A stretch of 60,229 bases of DNA, from NCBI GenBank assembly GCA_009602735.1, contig WELA01001627.1, positions 32,238 through 92,466 on the forward strand. Direction: 5' to 3'. The stretch's first letter is position 1. The number at the start of each line of letters is the position of its first letter. Shown piece after piece: positions 1-10,776 of this stretch. The notes under the pieces were generated by a model, which saw nothing but the letters and a program-made list of their open reading frames with translations, was not told the origin of the DNA and did not search any database. The position numbers and the translations under genes are program-made. This DNA comes from Mesotaenium endlicherianum (Eukaryota; Streptophyta; Zygnematophyceae; Zygnematales; Mesotaeniaceae).

Positions 1-821
1 TTCCAGTAAAGCCACCAGTCTGCGGCACTGCCTTTCAGTAGCGCACCGGTGTGCCTGACCTTCTCGTGATCTTGCAGTTCTGGGTAGTTCTCCAGCCACT
101 GCTCAACATCCGCGAGAAACTTGATCAGGTAATATTTTATGTTTCCCTCAGGATCATATTCCTGGGGAGGTTTTGGCTTGGGCTTACTAGCTCCTCGGCC
201 ACAACCACTAGTGGTTTGAGACCCCAGTTGGTCTCTGTCCCGCAGTAGGGACATTATGATTCTGTTGTCCTCCTGCTGGGACTGATACATGGTCGCCATT
301 TGCAGCTGCATCTGAACGAACAATGCTCCCAAGTCTACACTCTGGGGTGGTAGATTAGCAAATGCAGCAGCAGCATTGGCATCTACTCGCTGAGTAGTGT
401 CCTCAACAATCCCTCTCGCTCCTGCAGCAACAATTCCTGCCGCATTCAGCCGGTCACGTATTTGACCTAGGGGTACATTGAGTTGTACAGCAGGAGGTGG
501 GTTCAGAACATTGGCCCTTGATGCCATAAATTCTTCAACAGTGCGCTCGTCAGCTGGGTGTCCTTCCCTCCTTTCTGTATCTTCAGCGGCCTTTGCTACT
601 TGTTCAGCTTCTAATCTGGCTCTCTCCTCCTTAGCTTGCTGTGTTGCGACTGCGGCAATAACAGCTGCCTCATCTGCAGCCTCTCTAGCTGCAGTATCTG
701 CTACTGCTTCAGAATAGGTACGGGTTCCCGCTACATGGCTTTCCGCCTGGTTTTCGACATTCTCGTTATCCTGGTTCTCCATGTCTCGGGAGTTGCTAGT
801 TTGAGACCTTGTCCTTACCAT
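1..821 (-). CDS. gag: Ty3/gypsy gag, N-terminal part, runs off the left edge
   Basis: The minus strand is open from an ATG at 821 to the window edge with no stop. The protein starts MVRTRSQTS, a common start for plant Ty3/gypsy gag. A long Ala/Glu-rich stretch that is probably coiled coil follows, then a Lys/Pro-rich linker. The last visible part, near position 1-100, has the gag signature LLKGSAADWW. A second in-frame ATG lies at 782. The PBS at 841-854 and the LTR from 856 sit directly upstream, so this is the 5' end of an element whose body lies to the left. No frame break is visible in the part shown. Family assignment rests on the gag signature and the PBS/LTR context. Confidence 0.8.
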   Translation of the reverse strand, partial: MVRTRSQTSNSRDMENQDNENVENQAESHVAGTRTYSEAVADTAAREAADEAAVIAAVATQQAKEERARLEAEQVAKAAEDTERREGHPADERTVEEFMASRANVLNPPPAVQLNVPLGQIRDRLNAAGIVAAGARGIVEDTTQRVDANAAAAFANLPPQSVDLGALFVQMQLQMATMYQSQQEDNRIIMSLLRDRDQLGSQTTSGCGRGASKPKPKPPQEYDPEGNIKYYLIKFLADVEQWLENYPELQDHEKVRHTGALLKGSAADWWLYW

Positions 822-840
822 ACAAAGAAGACTGTGATAA

Positions 841-854
841 CTGCTCCGATACCA
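841..854 (-). promoter_or_regulatory. Primer-binding site, initiator-Met tRNA type
   Basis: On the minus strand this reads TGGTATCGGAGCAG. It differs at one base, over the first twelve, from the usual plant PBS complementary to the 3' end of initiator tRNA-Met. One spacer base separates it from the LTR end (minus ...TTTCA). It marks the 5' LTR of the element whose gag is at 1-821. Confidence 0.75.
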
Positions 855-855
855 C

Positions 856-1553
856 TGAAATAAATTGACTTATTAAATAGGCAATTAACAATTAATAAAG
901 ATCTTTATATCAGCAAGTAATCTTTATGGTATTTTTCGTTAATTGGTTAAACGGCAAAGGACAACACACTAGCAGTGAATAATACTCGTAAGTCAAATGC
1001 GAGTAAACTAGCATCAATAATGCAAATCAGTAAACTCATACATAAGCAAGGTTAGAAGACAGTGCGTATCAATGGCTTCTCGCCTTGGATTCAGATCTCT
1101 CTCAGTAAGCTGTACAAGAGAGTTGGCCTCGTTTCCGAATGCCGAACTCGAGAGCAATGCCTAGCATATGTACATGGAATGAGTTTACTGTTCAACGGTC
1201 AGTGCGATGGCACCGCCTACCCGGGAGTTAACCACGTTGGTAGGACCTCGGTTAACCAAATCCACCGCCATCTCCCATCATCCCGAATCGCCATCCATCA
1301 TAGGGATGTCATCTGGCCATTCATCTAGCATACCACATTTAGATGCATATCGAGGCAGTGCGCTGCTACCGAGTACGGAAGTCAGCTGGCTGTCAAAGAA
1401 TGTGTCAGCAAGCTGACTTAAGGTGACCTCAGCCTGCTACTTCGGGCCGAGTCATTAAACTGATATTAACTATAAAGTCCAGCAGACTGATCATTAACTA
1501 GAGTTCAGCAGGCTAAACTTATTTAATTATATTATTTAAATAAATATTATGTC
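856..1553 (-). repeat. 5' LTR of the left-edge Ty3/gypsy element
   Basis: On the plus strand the LTR begins with TG at 856, one base from the PBS. The other end is not certain: an LTR should end in CA, and a candidate lies near 1553, just before the stretch shared with the LTR of element A begins. The second LTR of this element is outside the window, so neither the length nor a target duplication can be confirmed. Confidence 0.5.
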
Positions 1554-1569
1554 AACCAATATACTGATT

Positions 1570-1675
1570 CATTACAAGTATCTATTCACACTTGACTCCA
1601 CACAATACTACTCCAAATATATTCAAAAGCATTAAAATATATGCAAATTAATATATTATAACTCAAATCACTACG
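1570..1675 (-). repeat. 3' LTR remnant of element A
   Basis: About 105 bases match 9630-9733 closely, including the terminal CTCAAATCACTAC. The rest of this LTR, to the left, is absent and is replaced by the LTR of the left-edge element, which suggests that element landed in or recombined with it. The terminal dinucleotide has decayed from TG to CG on the minus strand. Confidence 0.7.
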
Positions 1676-1686
1676 TCATCCCCCCG
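1676..1686 (-). promoter_or_regulatory. Polypurine tract of element A
   Basis: Minus strand GGGGGGATGA lies directly upstream of the 3' LTR start. Element B has the same arrangement (GGGGGATGA followed by TG) at 5806-5819. This is the expected plus-strand priming site of an LTR retrotransposon. Confidence 0.65.
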
Positions 1687-1689
1687 ACA

Positions 1690-2185
1690 AAAAATGCGAC
1701 GTCTCGGCACGTCAAGTCAGGTCTTAAACATGTAAGGTAGACTAGTCAAGGTCGTGGGTGGTGTGACCTTATTGGCAAGCCTACTCCTTGATGATAAAGA
1801 ATACTGTACAAGTTGGCCCAGAATCTGCAATGAATTCAAAAATTCATAGCGTTCACATAACTGCTCCAAATCTAAAAATTTTAGTGCTAGACAAACCGCG
1901 TTGGAGAACTCTACCAAATCAACAAATTTAAGAGCATTCTGACTTCTGGAGTGTCGTTGAGAGCTGAGAGAGTAGGCCCTCCAAATCTGTGCAGAGACTT
2001 CTGATAATCATAAGTCCTTCTATACTTCTTCAAATTTTGCAAAGATAGTCTCTAAATGGACACCGTAAGGGCTTCTACCATAGTTTTGATTTTCAGAGCA
2101 TTCCAACTTCAGGGGAGGGCACAATGTCAGTAGGCATATTCTGCCCTTATAATGCCAGCAACCTGACCTCCTTCTACTCAGAGCA
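1690..2185 (-). pseudogene. 3' internal remnant of element A, no integrase recognised
   Basis: Downstream of the RNase H a short YDALSRRR stretch is still visible, the motif that usually closes the RNase H region in Ty3/gypsy pol. A 66-codon open stretch (1917-1717) and further fragments show no integrase zinc-binding site or D,D-E core. The end near 1690 reads into the polypurine tract. Most of the integrase appears to have been deleted or replaced. Confidence 0.45.
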
Positions 2186-3641
2186 TCATATCTCGCTCAC
2201 CAGTGCTCCATATTGAGCAAACTTGGATTCTAACTTTGAGAAATACGACTGCGTCTGAAGGTGCTTCAACGCCTCGTGGTCCGTAGTGACCAGCACCTTG
2301 CGTCCTTCAACGTAGCAGTGCCAAACCTTCAAGGCATGTACAATCGCCAATGCCTTTTGCTCCGTGGTTGTATAATTTTGCTCGGCTGGATTTAGCTTTC
2401 TTGACTCGTAGGCAATGGGCTTCAGTCCCTTGCCTTGGTCTTGAAGCAGGATTGCTCCTTTTGCAGAGTAAGATGCATCGGTGATGACGTGGAAGGGCCA
2501 ATCTGGGTTTGGACTTGGGAGTGTGAGTACCGAGGATGTCGTCAATCTTTTGCTTCAGCTGTTGGAATGCTTCCTCCTCTTTCTTGGTCCAAACATATGG
2601 CTTGTCTTTTTTCAGTAGATCCGTGAGAGGGGCTGCTATGTGCGAGAAGCTCTGGATGAATCTCTTGTACCAATTGGCAAATTCCAAGAATGATTAGAGT
2701 TCTTTCTTGGTCGTGGGGGTTGGCCATTCCTCCACCACCGTGGTCTTCTTAGGGTCCATCTTGATGCCATCAGCAGTCACGTGGAGACCTAAGAACTCCA
2801 ATTCTTGTTTGGCAAACTCGCACTTTAACTCCTTTGCAAATAGCTTGTTTTGCTTCAATACTTCGAGGACTTCTTTCAAGTGTCTCGCATGCTCTTCCAG
2901 GGTCTTGCTGTAGATAAGGATGTCATCGATGAATACCACTACAAATCTGTCCAACATGGGCTGAAATATGGTGTTCATCATAGTCATGAAAGTTGCTGGC
3001 GCGTTGGTGAGTCCAAAGGGCAAGACCATGAACTCAAAATGTCCATATCTTGTCCTGAACGCCGTCTTCTCTATGTCAGGTTCAGCGATGCGAATCTGGT
3101 GGTAGCCGCTTCTCAAGTCCACCTTCGTGAAGTACTTGGCTCCAACCAACCGGTCCACGAGCTCATCCATGCGCGGCAGCAGGTGTCAATTCTTGATGGT
3201 GATCTTGTTGGGGGCGTGATAGTCCACACACATCCTCAAGGTACCATCCTTCTTCTTGACAAATAGCACCGGGGCTTCAAATGGCGACTTGCTAGGTCGA
3301 ATGAAGCCATGCTCCAGTAGCTCCTTAATTTGCTTCTTGACTTTGTCTAGCTCCGTGTATGACATCTTGAACATAGGCCGAGNCTTGAACATAGGCCAAG
3401 AGATGGGCTTGCTTCCGGGCTCCAACTCTATGTTGTGGTCTACGAATCTCTTGGGGGGTAGGCCCTTGGGCAATTCCAAGGAGAATACTTCTTTGTAGTC
3501 CTCTACGACTTCTTGTATCTCCTTGGGAAGGGGGCTGCCTTCTTGACTCTCAATGTCTTTCTTGATGTCTTTTGGCATGATCAAGGCCAAAAGAAGCTGG
3601 TGTCCATTCCTCACAAGTCTCTTGAGTTGGAGGGCGGACAA
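2186..3641 (-). pseudogene. pol: Reverse transcriptase/RNase H of element A, broken
   Basis: Three segments encode RT and RNase H. 3641-3186 has the RT entry with LEPGSKPIS and [11 protein letters not shown]. 3170-2694 has [23 protein letters not shown] and the catalytic [11 protein letters not shown]. 2545-2186 has RNase H with TDAS and the EQNYTTTEQKAL stretch. A TGA at 3184-3186 sits where RT normally has an Arg codon after KN, fitting CpG decay of CGA. A TAA near 2693 follows KKEL. A frame break separates RT from RNase H near 2545. A short duplicated stretch with an N at 3383 looks like an assembly fault. The active-site Asp residues are kept, so decay came after normal function. Confidence 0.85.
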
Positions 3642-3686
3642 TAATATCTCGTGTGCCGGCTTCTTAATGTCTTGGGTCTAGATATT

Positions 3687-4178
3687 CTAGATTGCGCACA
3701 AGATACAGATTCTTGAAGTGATGTCATTCTTGATCTTGATAGTACCGTCCTTCCAATCAACTTGGGGATTGTGCTTGGTCAACCAAGGCGTCCCTAGGAT
3801 AACGTCGTACTTGTCCAATTGCATGGGGGAGAACACTACTCTGTCCTTGAAGGACTTGATAGAGAGTGCCAAGAGGTACGTTTTCTTGGAAGGGGTAGTA
3901 TAGGAGAATCCGTCAGGCATCATAATCTCCTCGTCGTGGTCAAGAGTTCGCATAGTAATGCCGTGCTTGGTGGAAAAATCTGCAGCGATGAAGTTGCCTT
4001 GAGCTCCGCTATCCACCAAGATGTGGACCTTCTCTCTCAAACGCATTGGGGCTGGAACGTCGTCTTCAACGGGGGTCTCCAACTCACTTGGCTTGTTGTC
4101 CTCTCGTGAAGTGGGTCTAGGGGTGGTAGGCTCCTGGCCTACCGACGGTGTCCGTTTTTTGACAACTTTTTGGGGCAT
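3687..4178 (-). pseudogene. Retropepsin-like aspartic protease of element A
   Basis: The open frame contains LVDSGAQGNFIAADF, the D-S/T-G-A active site of the Ty3/gypsy protease, followed by the flap region and VILGTPWL, typical of retropepsin-like domains. It lies between the gag zinc knuckle and RT, as expected. It is not joined to gag or RT in one open frame, so it is part of a broken polyprotein. Confidence 0.8.
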
Positions 4179-5048
4179 GAGAGTGCACGATGGCCCTTCT
4201 CCTTATAATAAAAGCATAGTCCAGCCGTCATGAGCACTTCTTTTTTAGCCGGGGACAGTCTTGCTTTCACTCCTTGCTGGTTTCTTGCATCATAAGTGGC
4301 ATTGGAGGGTCTTCCACTCTTCCGGGCAACCGCGGGGTCCCTTTTAATAACTCCAATTTCCATGGGTGTGGATCCTCATTTAGACATGGAAGGGGCTGCG
4401 TACACCCGCGTCGCCGGTGCCCGTGAAGATGAAGGCACGGAGTGCTTGAAATCCAAGGTATCCACCTTTTGAGCCACTTCAATAATCTTTGAAAAGTCCG
4501 TCAAGTCGCGTAATTCCACTTCTTTTGCCACCTTGCGCTTGAGGCCAGACACATAACGATCAATTTTCTCCTCGAGCGACATGTTGGGGATCTCAAGAGT
4601 GAGGCCATGAAATCTGGATGTATATTCTTGAACGGTCGTCATTTGCTTGAGATGGCGAAGCTTTTCTCGAGCAATTTTTTCCGCATTGATGGGCATGAAT
4701 TGCTTCTGGAGGGCTTCACGAAAATTCACCCATCTTGCATATGATGGTGGGGGCTCTTGGCCGGGTATGGAATGCGCCACAGCTTGATATACAGTCGCTT
4801 GATAGTTACGCCACCATGATGTTGCTGCTCCTCTGAGCAAGGTAACGGCAAAACGGACGTAGTCCTCCTCGGGTACTTCAAGGAATGTGAGGTACGTCTC
4901 CACTTGGTAGAGCCACAGATTCAATTTGGCTCCTCTCCCAGGATTGAAAGTGTCTGGTTTGCCGGGCTTGATGAGTTTCCTTGCTCTTGTAGGCTCTTGT
5001 GGAGGCGCTTGAGCCGGGGTTGGATTTTGAGCGTTGCTCGCAATAGGG
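4139..5048 (-). pseudogene. gag: gag of element A, C-terminal part with damaged zinc knuckle
   Basis: From the edge of element B the frame continues with KPDTFNPG and LNLWLYQVETYL, then the gag core LLRGAATSWW and a leucine-rich gag segment to 4376. A separate frame (4363-4139) holds the zinc knuckle CFYYKEKGHRALSC. The second Cys of the C-x2-C-x4-H-x4-C pattern is Tyr (TAT, one G-to-A step from TGT), so zinc binding should be lost. The N-terminal gag piece is at 8906-9196, beyond inserted element B. Confidence 0.8.
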
Positions 5049-5053
5049 GCAAC
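5049..5053. repeat. Target-site duplication of element B, left copy
   Basis: GCAAC immediately precedes the TG of the left LTR of B. The identical GCAAC at 8901-8905 follows the CA of the right LTR remnant. Confidence 0.9.
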
Positions 5054-5805
5054 TGAAAGGGGCAGAGTGCCCTAGTGGAAGCGTAGTGACTCACGAGGAA
5101 AAGAACTAGTTGCAATCATACTAAAGAGTGCGGCGGCATATCACTAAGAAATCTTAAGAAAATTACTCAACATTTTGAGTAGCAAGAAACTGCTCACAAA
5201 TGATGTAGGATGAAAGGCCTCGTCATCACAAACTTGTAGAAATTTACAGAAGTGAAAACTGATAAGAAACAAAGTAGTTATGCCTATTTATAGTTTTCTG
5301 ACGTAAGTCCTCTCTAGATGGGAGGGCCGCTTAGCAACATATTTTCCTAAGTGTTTGTCAAATCGTCCCTTCCAGAATATTTGTGAGAAAGCCAGATCTG
5401 TCTCATCGGATGTGTCGGGTCGATTTGACGTCCACATACATGCATCGACATTACTAGAATATTCTATCTTAGGCGCGCTAGGCTAAACCGAAACTTCTAG
5501 GTAAATCGACCTAGTCGGCACACCGCGTCAGCCGAACTTACGTGAAGGTTCGAGTTCAATTTAACGGGCCAGATCGCTCGATGCTGTCGGTCAATCCGAC
5601 GGTCGCGCTCACCGCGAATTATGGACAGTCGTCGACCGACCTCAAAACTGATTAAACTTCGGAAATCCATGACTCTCTTGATACTTAACCAAATTTGATA
5701 AACATTATATCAAAATGATCACAAAAATGAACTCTACACTTCTATACAATCAAAACATACTTTCATAAAACTCAAAAGTGCACTGTATAAAGCTATGACC
5801 TTACA
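5054..5805 (-). repeat. 3' LTR of element B (752 bp)
   Basis: It starts with TGAAAGGGGC and ends with CCTTACA on the plus strand. The right end (5755-5805) matches 8849-8900, the surviving tip of the 5' LTR. The polypurine tract GAGGGGGATGA lies directly beside it at 5806-5819 on the minus strand. Confidence 0.85.
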
Positions 5806-8800
5806 TCATCCCCCTCCTCAAGATGCGACGTCCTCGACGCATTCTGCAGATAACGCCTCAACTTACTCTTACAATGAGTCAAGTTGGCCTCCCGCTCCCA
5901 AGTGTTGTCGTCCGTATGATAGCCTTTCCACTTGACCAGATACTCTTGGACAAATCGTTGGCCTCGCTTGACTCGTCGGTCGTCGACAATCGCCTCCACT
6001 TCATACTCCAATACATCATCGATCTCGACCGGTAGTGGCGGTGTAGGTAGTCGTCCTGGATGTCCTTCATTCGGGTCAACGTATGGCCACAAACAACTGA
6101 CATGGAACACATCATGAATACGCCAGCCTGAAGGAAGCTCCAACTTGTAGGTCACTGGATTCACCTGCTTGAGCCCCACAAAGGGACCTGTAAACCGTGC
6201 CCGCAGTTTCCTCTTGCCCGTGAAAGGTAGATATTCTGTTTACAAGAGTACTTTGTCACCCACATGGTATGTCGCTTCCCTCCTGTGCTTGTTGGCATAC
6301 TTGACCTGTTCCTCCTGTGCATTCCGAATACACGTCTTCGCCATATCCCAAGTCTTGGCCATTTGCTCCATAAACGCTTGTGTAGTAGGAACCTGAGTCT
6401 CCTTGGCCTTCTCCAACAAGATGTTCCCTGGATGATATACTTCTCGCCCATAAACTATAGCGAATGGTGACTGCTTGGTTGATCCCTGCATGCTCTTGTT
6501 GTAGGCAAACTCCAACTCTGGTAGCTTCTTGTCCCACTCTGAAGGGTCTTCCATAGTGAAACTCCTGAGCACCTCTTGCAGAGTTTTGTTGAGCCTCTCA
6601 CTCTGCCCGTCTATCTGAGGGTGATAGGAAGTGCTCATACTCAACTTGGTCCCCATCAAAGTTAACAATGACCGCCAAAAGTTGCTAGTAAATCGCGGAT
6701 CCCGATCTGAAACAATCACCTTCGGCAACCCATGCAGCTTGAAAATATGATCAAAGAATAGCCGTGCCACATCTGCTGCTGTAGAAGTCTTCTTCATGGG
6801 AATGAAGTGAGCCATCTTGTTGGGTCTATCAGACACAACCCATATTGCATCATGTCCTTGACTACTTACTGGTAACGACGTGATAAACTCCATAGCAATT
6901 TGCTCCCAAGGGTATTCTGGAATAGGCAGGGGCTGCAATGTACCTCCCTTCTTTTGATTTGGTGTCTTGTTTCTCTGGCACGCATCGCAACTCCTGATCC
7001 ACTCCTCGATGTCCTTGTCCATATTTCTCCAATAGTACTCCCGCTTCAGCACGCTTGCCGTCTTCTTGCTTCCAAAGTGTCCAGCATATAAGCAATCATG
7101 ATGCTCCGCAAGTAGTAAGTCTCGTAGCTCCTTGATGTCAGGTACCACCACTCTCTTGGAATCACCAATATACCATATGCCGTCCTTCTTCTGCATACTC
7201 GAGTTGGACTCAGCTGCTCCACCATCAACAAACTCTGGGTCCTCCTCATAACCTCTCTGAAGCTTCGCCTTGAAGTCCATACACTCCTTGATGACTGAGA
7301 CAGCTGAAATGTCACATTTCCTGGATAAAGCGTCTGCAGGGTTGATCTTCCCAGGTAAGTACTCAATCTTGTGGTCGAACTGTTGCAGAAACTCCATCCA
7401 CCTTGCTTGTCTTGGTGTCAACATTGGCTGCGTCATAAAATTTTCCAAGCTCTTGTGGTCGGTCTTGATGAACACATTCCGGCCGTCTACATAACATCGC
7501 CAAATCCTCAAAGCTTGGATAATAGCCAACATCTCCCGCTCGTGTGCTGCATAATTCTGCTCAGCAAGACTCAACTTCTTGCTCTCATGTGCCATAGGTT
7601 GCAATCCTTTGCCCTGGTCTTGGAGAAGAATGGCGCCCACTGCAAAATTTGATGCGTTCGTGATGATGGTGAAAGGAAGCTCTGGACTTGCAATTACCAA
7701 CACAGGTGCCTGTGTCAACAGCTCCTTAATCTTCTCGAAGGCTTGCTGCTCCTTGTCACCCCATAGCCACTTCTCCTGCTTCTTTAACATGTCCGTGAGC
7801 GGTGCACACACCTTGGCGAATTCCTCAATGGAGCGTCGATAATAATTTGCCAGACCGAGGAAGCTCCTGAGTTGATGAATATCAGCAGGTACCGGCCAAT
7901 CTCTGACTGCTTGCACCTTCTTCTGCTCCACCTTGACTCTTTCGGCTCCCACTATGTGCCCAAGAAACTCGACCTCCTTGAGACAGAAGTCGCACTTGCT
8001 CATCTTCCCATATAACTTTTGATATCTCAAGATCTCCAACATCTTCCTCAGATGCTCCACATGCTCCTCCAAGGTCTTTGAGTAGATCAAGATGTCGTCC
8101 AAAATACAACCACAAACTTGTCTAAATAGGGTCTCAAGATACTATTCATGAGTCCCATGAGTGTAGCAGGTGCATTAGTCAACCCAAAAGGCATGACTGT
8201 GAACTCAAATAACCCATTACGAGTTCTGAAAGCAGTCTTCTGAACGTCTCCTTCCACAATCCGTACCTGGAGATAGCCACTCAAATCAATCTTCGAGAAA
8301 CACTTCGCCTCGACAAGCCTGTCAATCAACTCGTCCACTCGTGGAAGTGGGTACCTATTCTTGATGGTGATCTTGTTAAGCGCCCGGTAGTCAACACACA
8401 TCCTCATAGTCCCATCCTTCTTCTTTATTAATAAGACTGGCGCTGCAAATGGAGACTCGCTCGGTCGGATGAATCCCTTCTCCAATAACTCTGTCAGCTG
8501 CTTCTTCAACTCATCTAACTCCGCAAACGATTGTCGATAGGCGGTTCTCACTGGTGGCTTGCTCCCTGGTTCCAACTCAATCTTGTGCTCCATAGCTCTC
8601 TGTGGAGGTACCTGCAGGTAGCTCCTCAGGAAATACGCACTTGAACTCCTCCAACGGCGCCTTAATTTGGGCAGGCATCTCAGCAGGCTTCTTTTCTTGA
8701 GCAGTTGGGCTCTGCTCCTTCTGAGTAAGGGGATCCGACACCACTACTTGCTCCTCCGGCGATATACATTTGCCCAGGCTGTTAGGATTCACGCTTGCTC

Positions 8801-8852
8801 CATGTGATGACCTGGCCAGGGCAACCGAAACAAGGTACATCTCCATTGACAT
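5793..8852 (-). pseudogene. pol: pol of element B: RT, RNase H, integrase, chromodomain
   Basis: Segments are 8852-8577 (linker before RT), 8593-8087 (RT with [11 protein letters not shown] and [11 protein letters not shown]), 8102-6240 (RT from the active site, RNase H, integrase zinc-binding and D,D-E core with IVSDRDPRFTS) and 6179-5793 (integrase tail plus chromodomain, YLVKWKGYHTDDNTWE). A one-base deletion near 8098 falls exactly before the catalytic DDILIYSK box. A TAA at 6240-6242 interrupts the integrase tail in an otherwise continuous frame. One codon is missing in the DLRSGYHQ motif (DLSGYLQ). The first RNase H Asp is Asn (ITNAS). The chromodomain places B among the chromoviruses, which in this family usually guide integration to modified chromatin. 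Confidence 0.9.
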
Positions 8853-8900
8853 ACTTTCATGAAACTCAAAAATGCACTTTTATAAACCTATGACCATACA

Positions 8901-8905
8901 GCAAC
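8901..8905. repeat. Target-site duplication of element B, right copy
   Basis: GCAAC follows the LTR end CCATACA and matches 5049-5053 exactly. Confidence 0.9.
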
Positions 8906-9196
8906 CATGGCAGTCATAGCTTCTCTTGACGCTTGCACAGTAGCTTCATAGGTGGCCAAGCCCACTTGGTTGTGGACGGTCATTAGGAAGACTGCCCACT
9001 CATTTGCGGGATCTCCTTGTTGTGGGGTCAATTTTGCTATAGCGGCTGCCACGGGATTTGACGGTGCTCCTCCTTGTGGTGCTTCTTGTTGTTGTAGATT
9101 TTCTTGAGTGGGCTCTCCCATCGGCGCTGGAGGAGGGACTCTTGGAGAGGAAGGGCTTCCTTCGATAGCTTGCTGTTGGACTTGAAGATTGGCCAT
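8906..9196 (-). pseudogene. gag: gag of element A, N-terminal part
   Basis: The frame starts at the ATG at 9196 (MANLQVQQQAIEG), is Pro/Gln-rich, and carries a WAVFLMTVHNQ stretch before the insertion point of B. Removing B and one GCAAC joins this frame without a break to the gag at 5048 and below. The start codon is 25 bases from the PBS at 9221. Confidence 0.8.
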
Positions 9197-9220
9197 CTTC
9201 TTGTGCTACCAAAGTGCCTA

Positions 9221-9232
9221 CCTCCGACACCA
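9221..9232 (-). promoter_or_regulatory. Primer-binding site of element A
   Basis: Minus strand TGGTGTCGGAGG is a decayed initiator-Met tRNA PBS. One spacer base separates it from the LTR starting at 9234, the same spacing as at 841-854. Confidence 0.65.
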
Positions 9233-9233
9233 C

Positions 9234-9733
9234 TGTAGTGAAACAGATAGATAAAGTACTTAGTAAAGTGGAATGCTTTATCTACTCAAGACAAGGATCT
9301 TTAAACACAAGTGGTAGCTTCTTGAAAGAGATAATTTTTTGAAAGTTTATACATTTCTGGAATTTGGCATGTATAAGAGTGATTTTGGAATGTCTTTCTA
9401 TGTTCTAGCTCTTGTTTATTTATTTGCTACATCAGTAATTTCTAGGAAGGTGCATGTTGATGTGTTGGCACCCAACACATCCCAAAAATTGCCACCTCTT
9501 TCTAGAATAATGTACACATGTCCTTTTGACCTAAAAATGGCACATTTGACTTTTGCCACATGGAGTTCTTCTAGGTCCTTCCTTTGATTTCAAAAATGCC
9601 TTCGAAGGTTCAAAGAACATGAACCAAGTCATTAGAGTATCTATTCACAATTGACTCCACACAATACTACTCCAGATATATTCAAAGCATTAAAATATAT
9701 GCAAACTAATACATTATAACTCAAATCACTACA
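9234..9733 (-). repeat. 5' LTR of element A (500 bp)
   Basis: TG at 9234 beside the PBS and CA at 9732-9733 give a 500-bp LTR. Its outer 105 bases match the 3' LTR remnant at 1570-1675. The flanking bases on the right are GATGG; the partner target duplication on the left has been lost. Confidence 0.8.
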
Positions 9734-10776
9734 GATGGTCATCATTCAATTGCTGCAAGGCGTCGGCTAGTTCTTGCGTTAGTGCAAAATGTCTACGCTC
9801 TCAAGAAGTGGAGGGGGCACTGCTCTTCTTGAAGACAAAGCGGTCATTCTGGCTTTAGGAGCCTCTTTCTAGACTTGCCTTCTTTTGCTCTCCAAATTTC
9901 CATTCTTGGGTGACTTTCATCCTTCCGGAAGTTGCAATAGAGTTGTAAGACATCCTTATCCAAGTACTGAACCAGGCTCATGATGGCAACAGACTGCGTG
10001 TATGAAGCATCCTTCCGCACCTTTTAAAGAAATTCGCTTAATATATTAGATCAAACTTTTCAAAAGTGAGACTATTATCGCTTGCTCGTCCACGAAAATA
10101 TTTTGTGGACAACTTGAACTTGGAATTCTCATCCTTTTCACCACTAGTCATCTCAGCAAGTGACTAGCAAGCACTGACCCTTACCCAAGTGTCTCGCTTT
10201 GTGCCCAAATCAGGTGCAAAAAATCGCTCGCTATACGGATTCTTATCGTTTGTGGAGATTTGTCGAGGCTTGTCTTCTGACGTTTGCTCTCTCCACGAGT
10301 TGTTAGGCAACTCAGAGATCTCACTTCTTCGTGGACTCTCGCTTGAGTCTGAGCCTTCCACAAGCTCCACAGGATGGTACATTCTACTACTCCTCAATCA
10401 CATATAAAGTTGAATTTTACCGACTCCTCTTCCAGGTTGTGCACCGGCTGACCTTTCAAGCCTTAGTCCTCAATTTGCTGGGGAATTCTCGTTCACCTGA
10501 ATCAATCAATTGAAGTCCTCAGAAGTAGGACAGAAGCGTCTTACTTCCAAATAGGCTTTTGCCAAAGTTGATGGTTATACAAATAAACACATTCTAGTTT
10601 GCAGAAATCACGTCTAAGCAAAACGCACACAACACGAAGTTTCAGTGGAAATTGGCCACCAGGGCTTTCGCTTAACTTTTACCAAGGCACAGCTTACAAA
10701 ACTCTAAAATCACTGCATCTATGCCGGCCAGGCTTGAGCTTTTTGCGCAAAAACGTGACAAACAGTGTTCCACGTT
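9734..10776. other. No gene recognised
   Basis: Only short open stretches occur (none above 77 codons) and none resembles a known domain. The sequence is mildly AT-rich. Part of it may belong to the same dispersed element as R1, because the left end of R2 is cut off and the true start of R is unknown. Confidence 0.5.

Larger units (their letters stand above)
5054..8900 (-). mobile_element. Ty3/gypsy chromovirus-type element B, nested in gag of A
   Basis: B is bounded by TG at 5054 and CA at 8900, with GCAAC target duplications on both sides. On the minus strand it keeps only 52 bases of its 5' LTR (8849-8900) and then jumps straight into the protease-RT linker. Most of the 5' LTR, PBS, gag and protease are therefore deleted. 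It retains RT, RNase H, integrase and a C-terminal chromodomain, then a polypurine tract and a full 752-bp 3' LTR (5054-5805). Three lesions break the pol frame. It could not transpose autonomously. Confidence 0.9.
1570..9733 (-). mobile_element. Ty3/gypsy retrotransposon A, decayed, interrupted by element B
   Basis: Element A reads on the minus strand from a 5' LTR at 9234-9733 to a 3' LTR remnant ending at 1675. The order is LTR, PBS, gag start (9196-8906), inserted element B (5054-8900), rest of gag, zinc knuckle, protease, RT, RNase H, an unrecognised 3' stretch, polypurine tract, LTR. The gag frame closes perfectly when B and one copy of its target duplication are removed, which proves the nesting. 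The integrase is missing or unrecognisable. Several nonsense changes and frame breaks make A inactive. Confidence 0.85.

Noticed and set aside
3371..3402. Short direct duplication around a single N in the RT of element A
   Set aside because: The duplicated CTTGAACATAGGCC beside an N is most simply a local assembly error.
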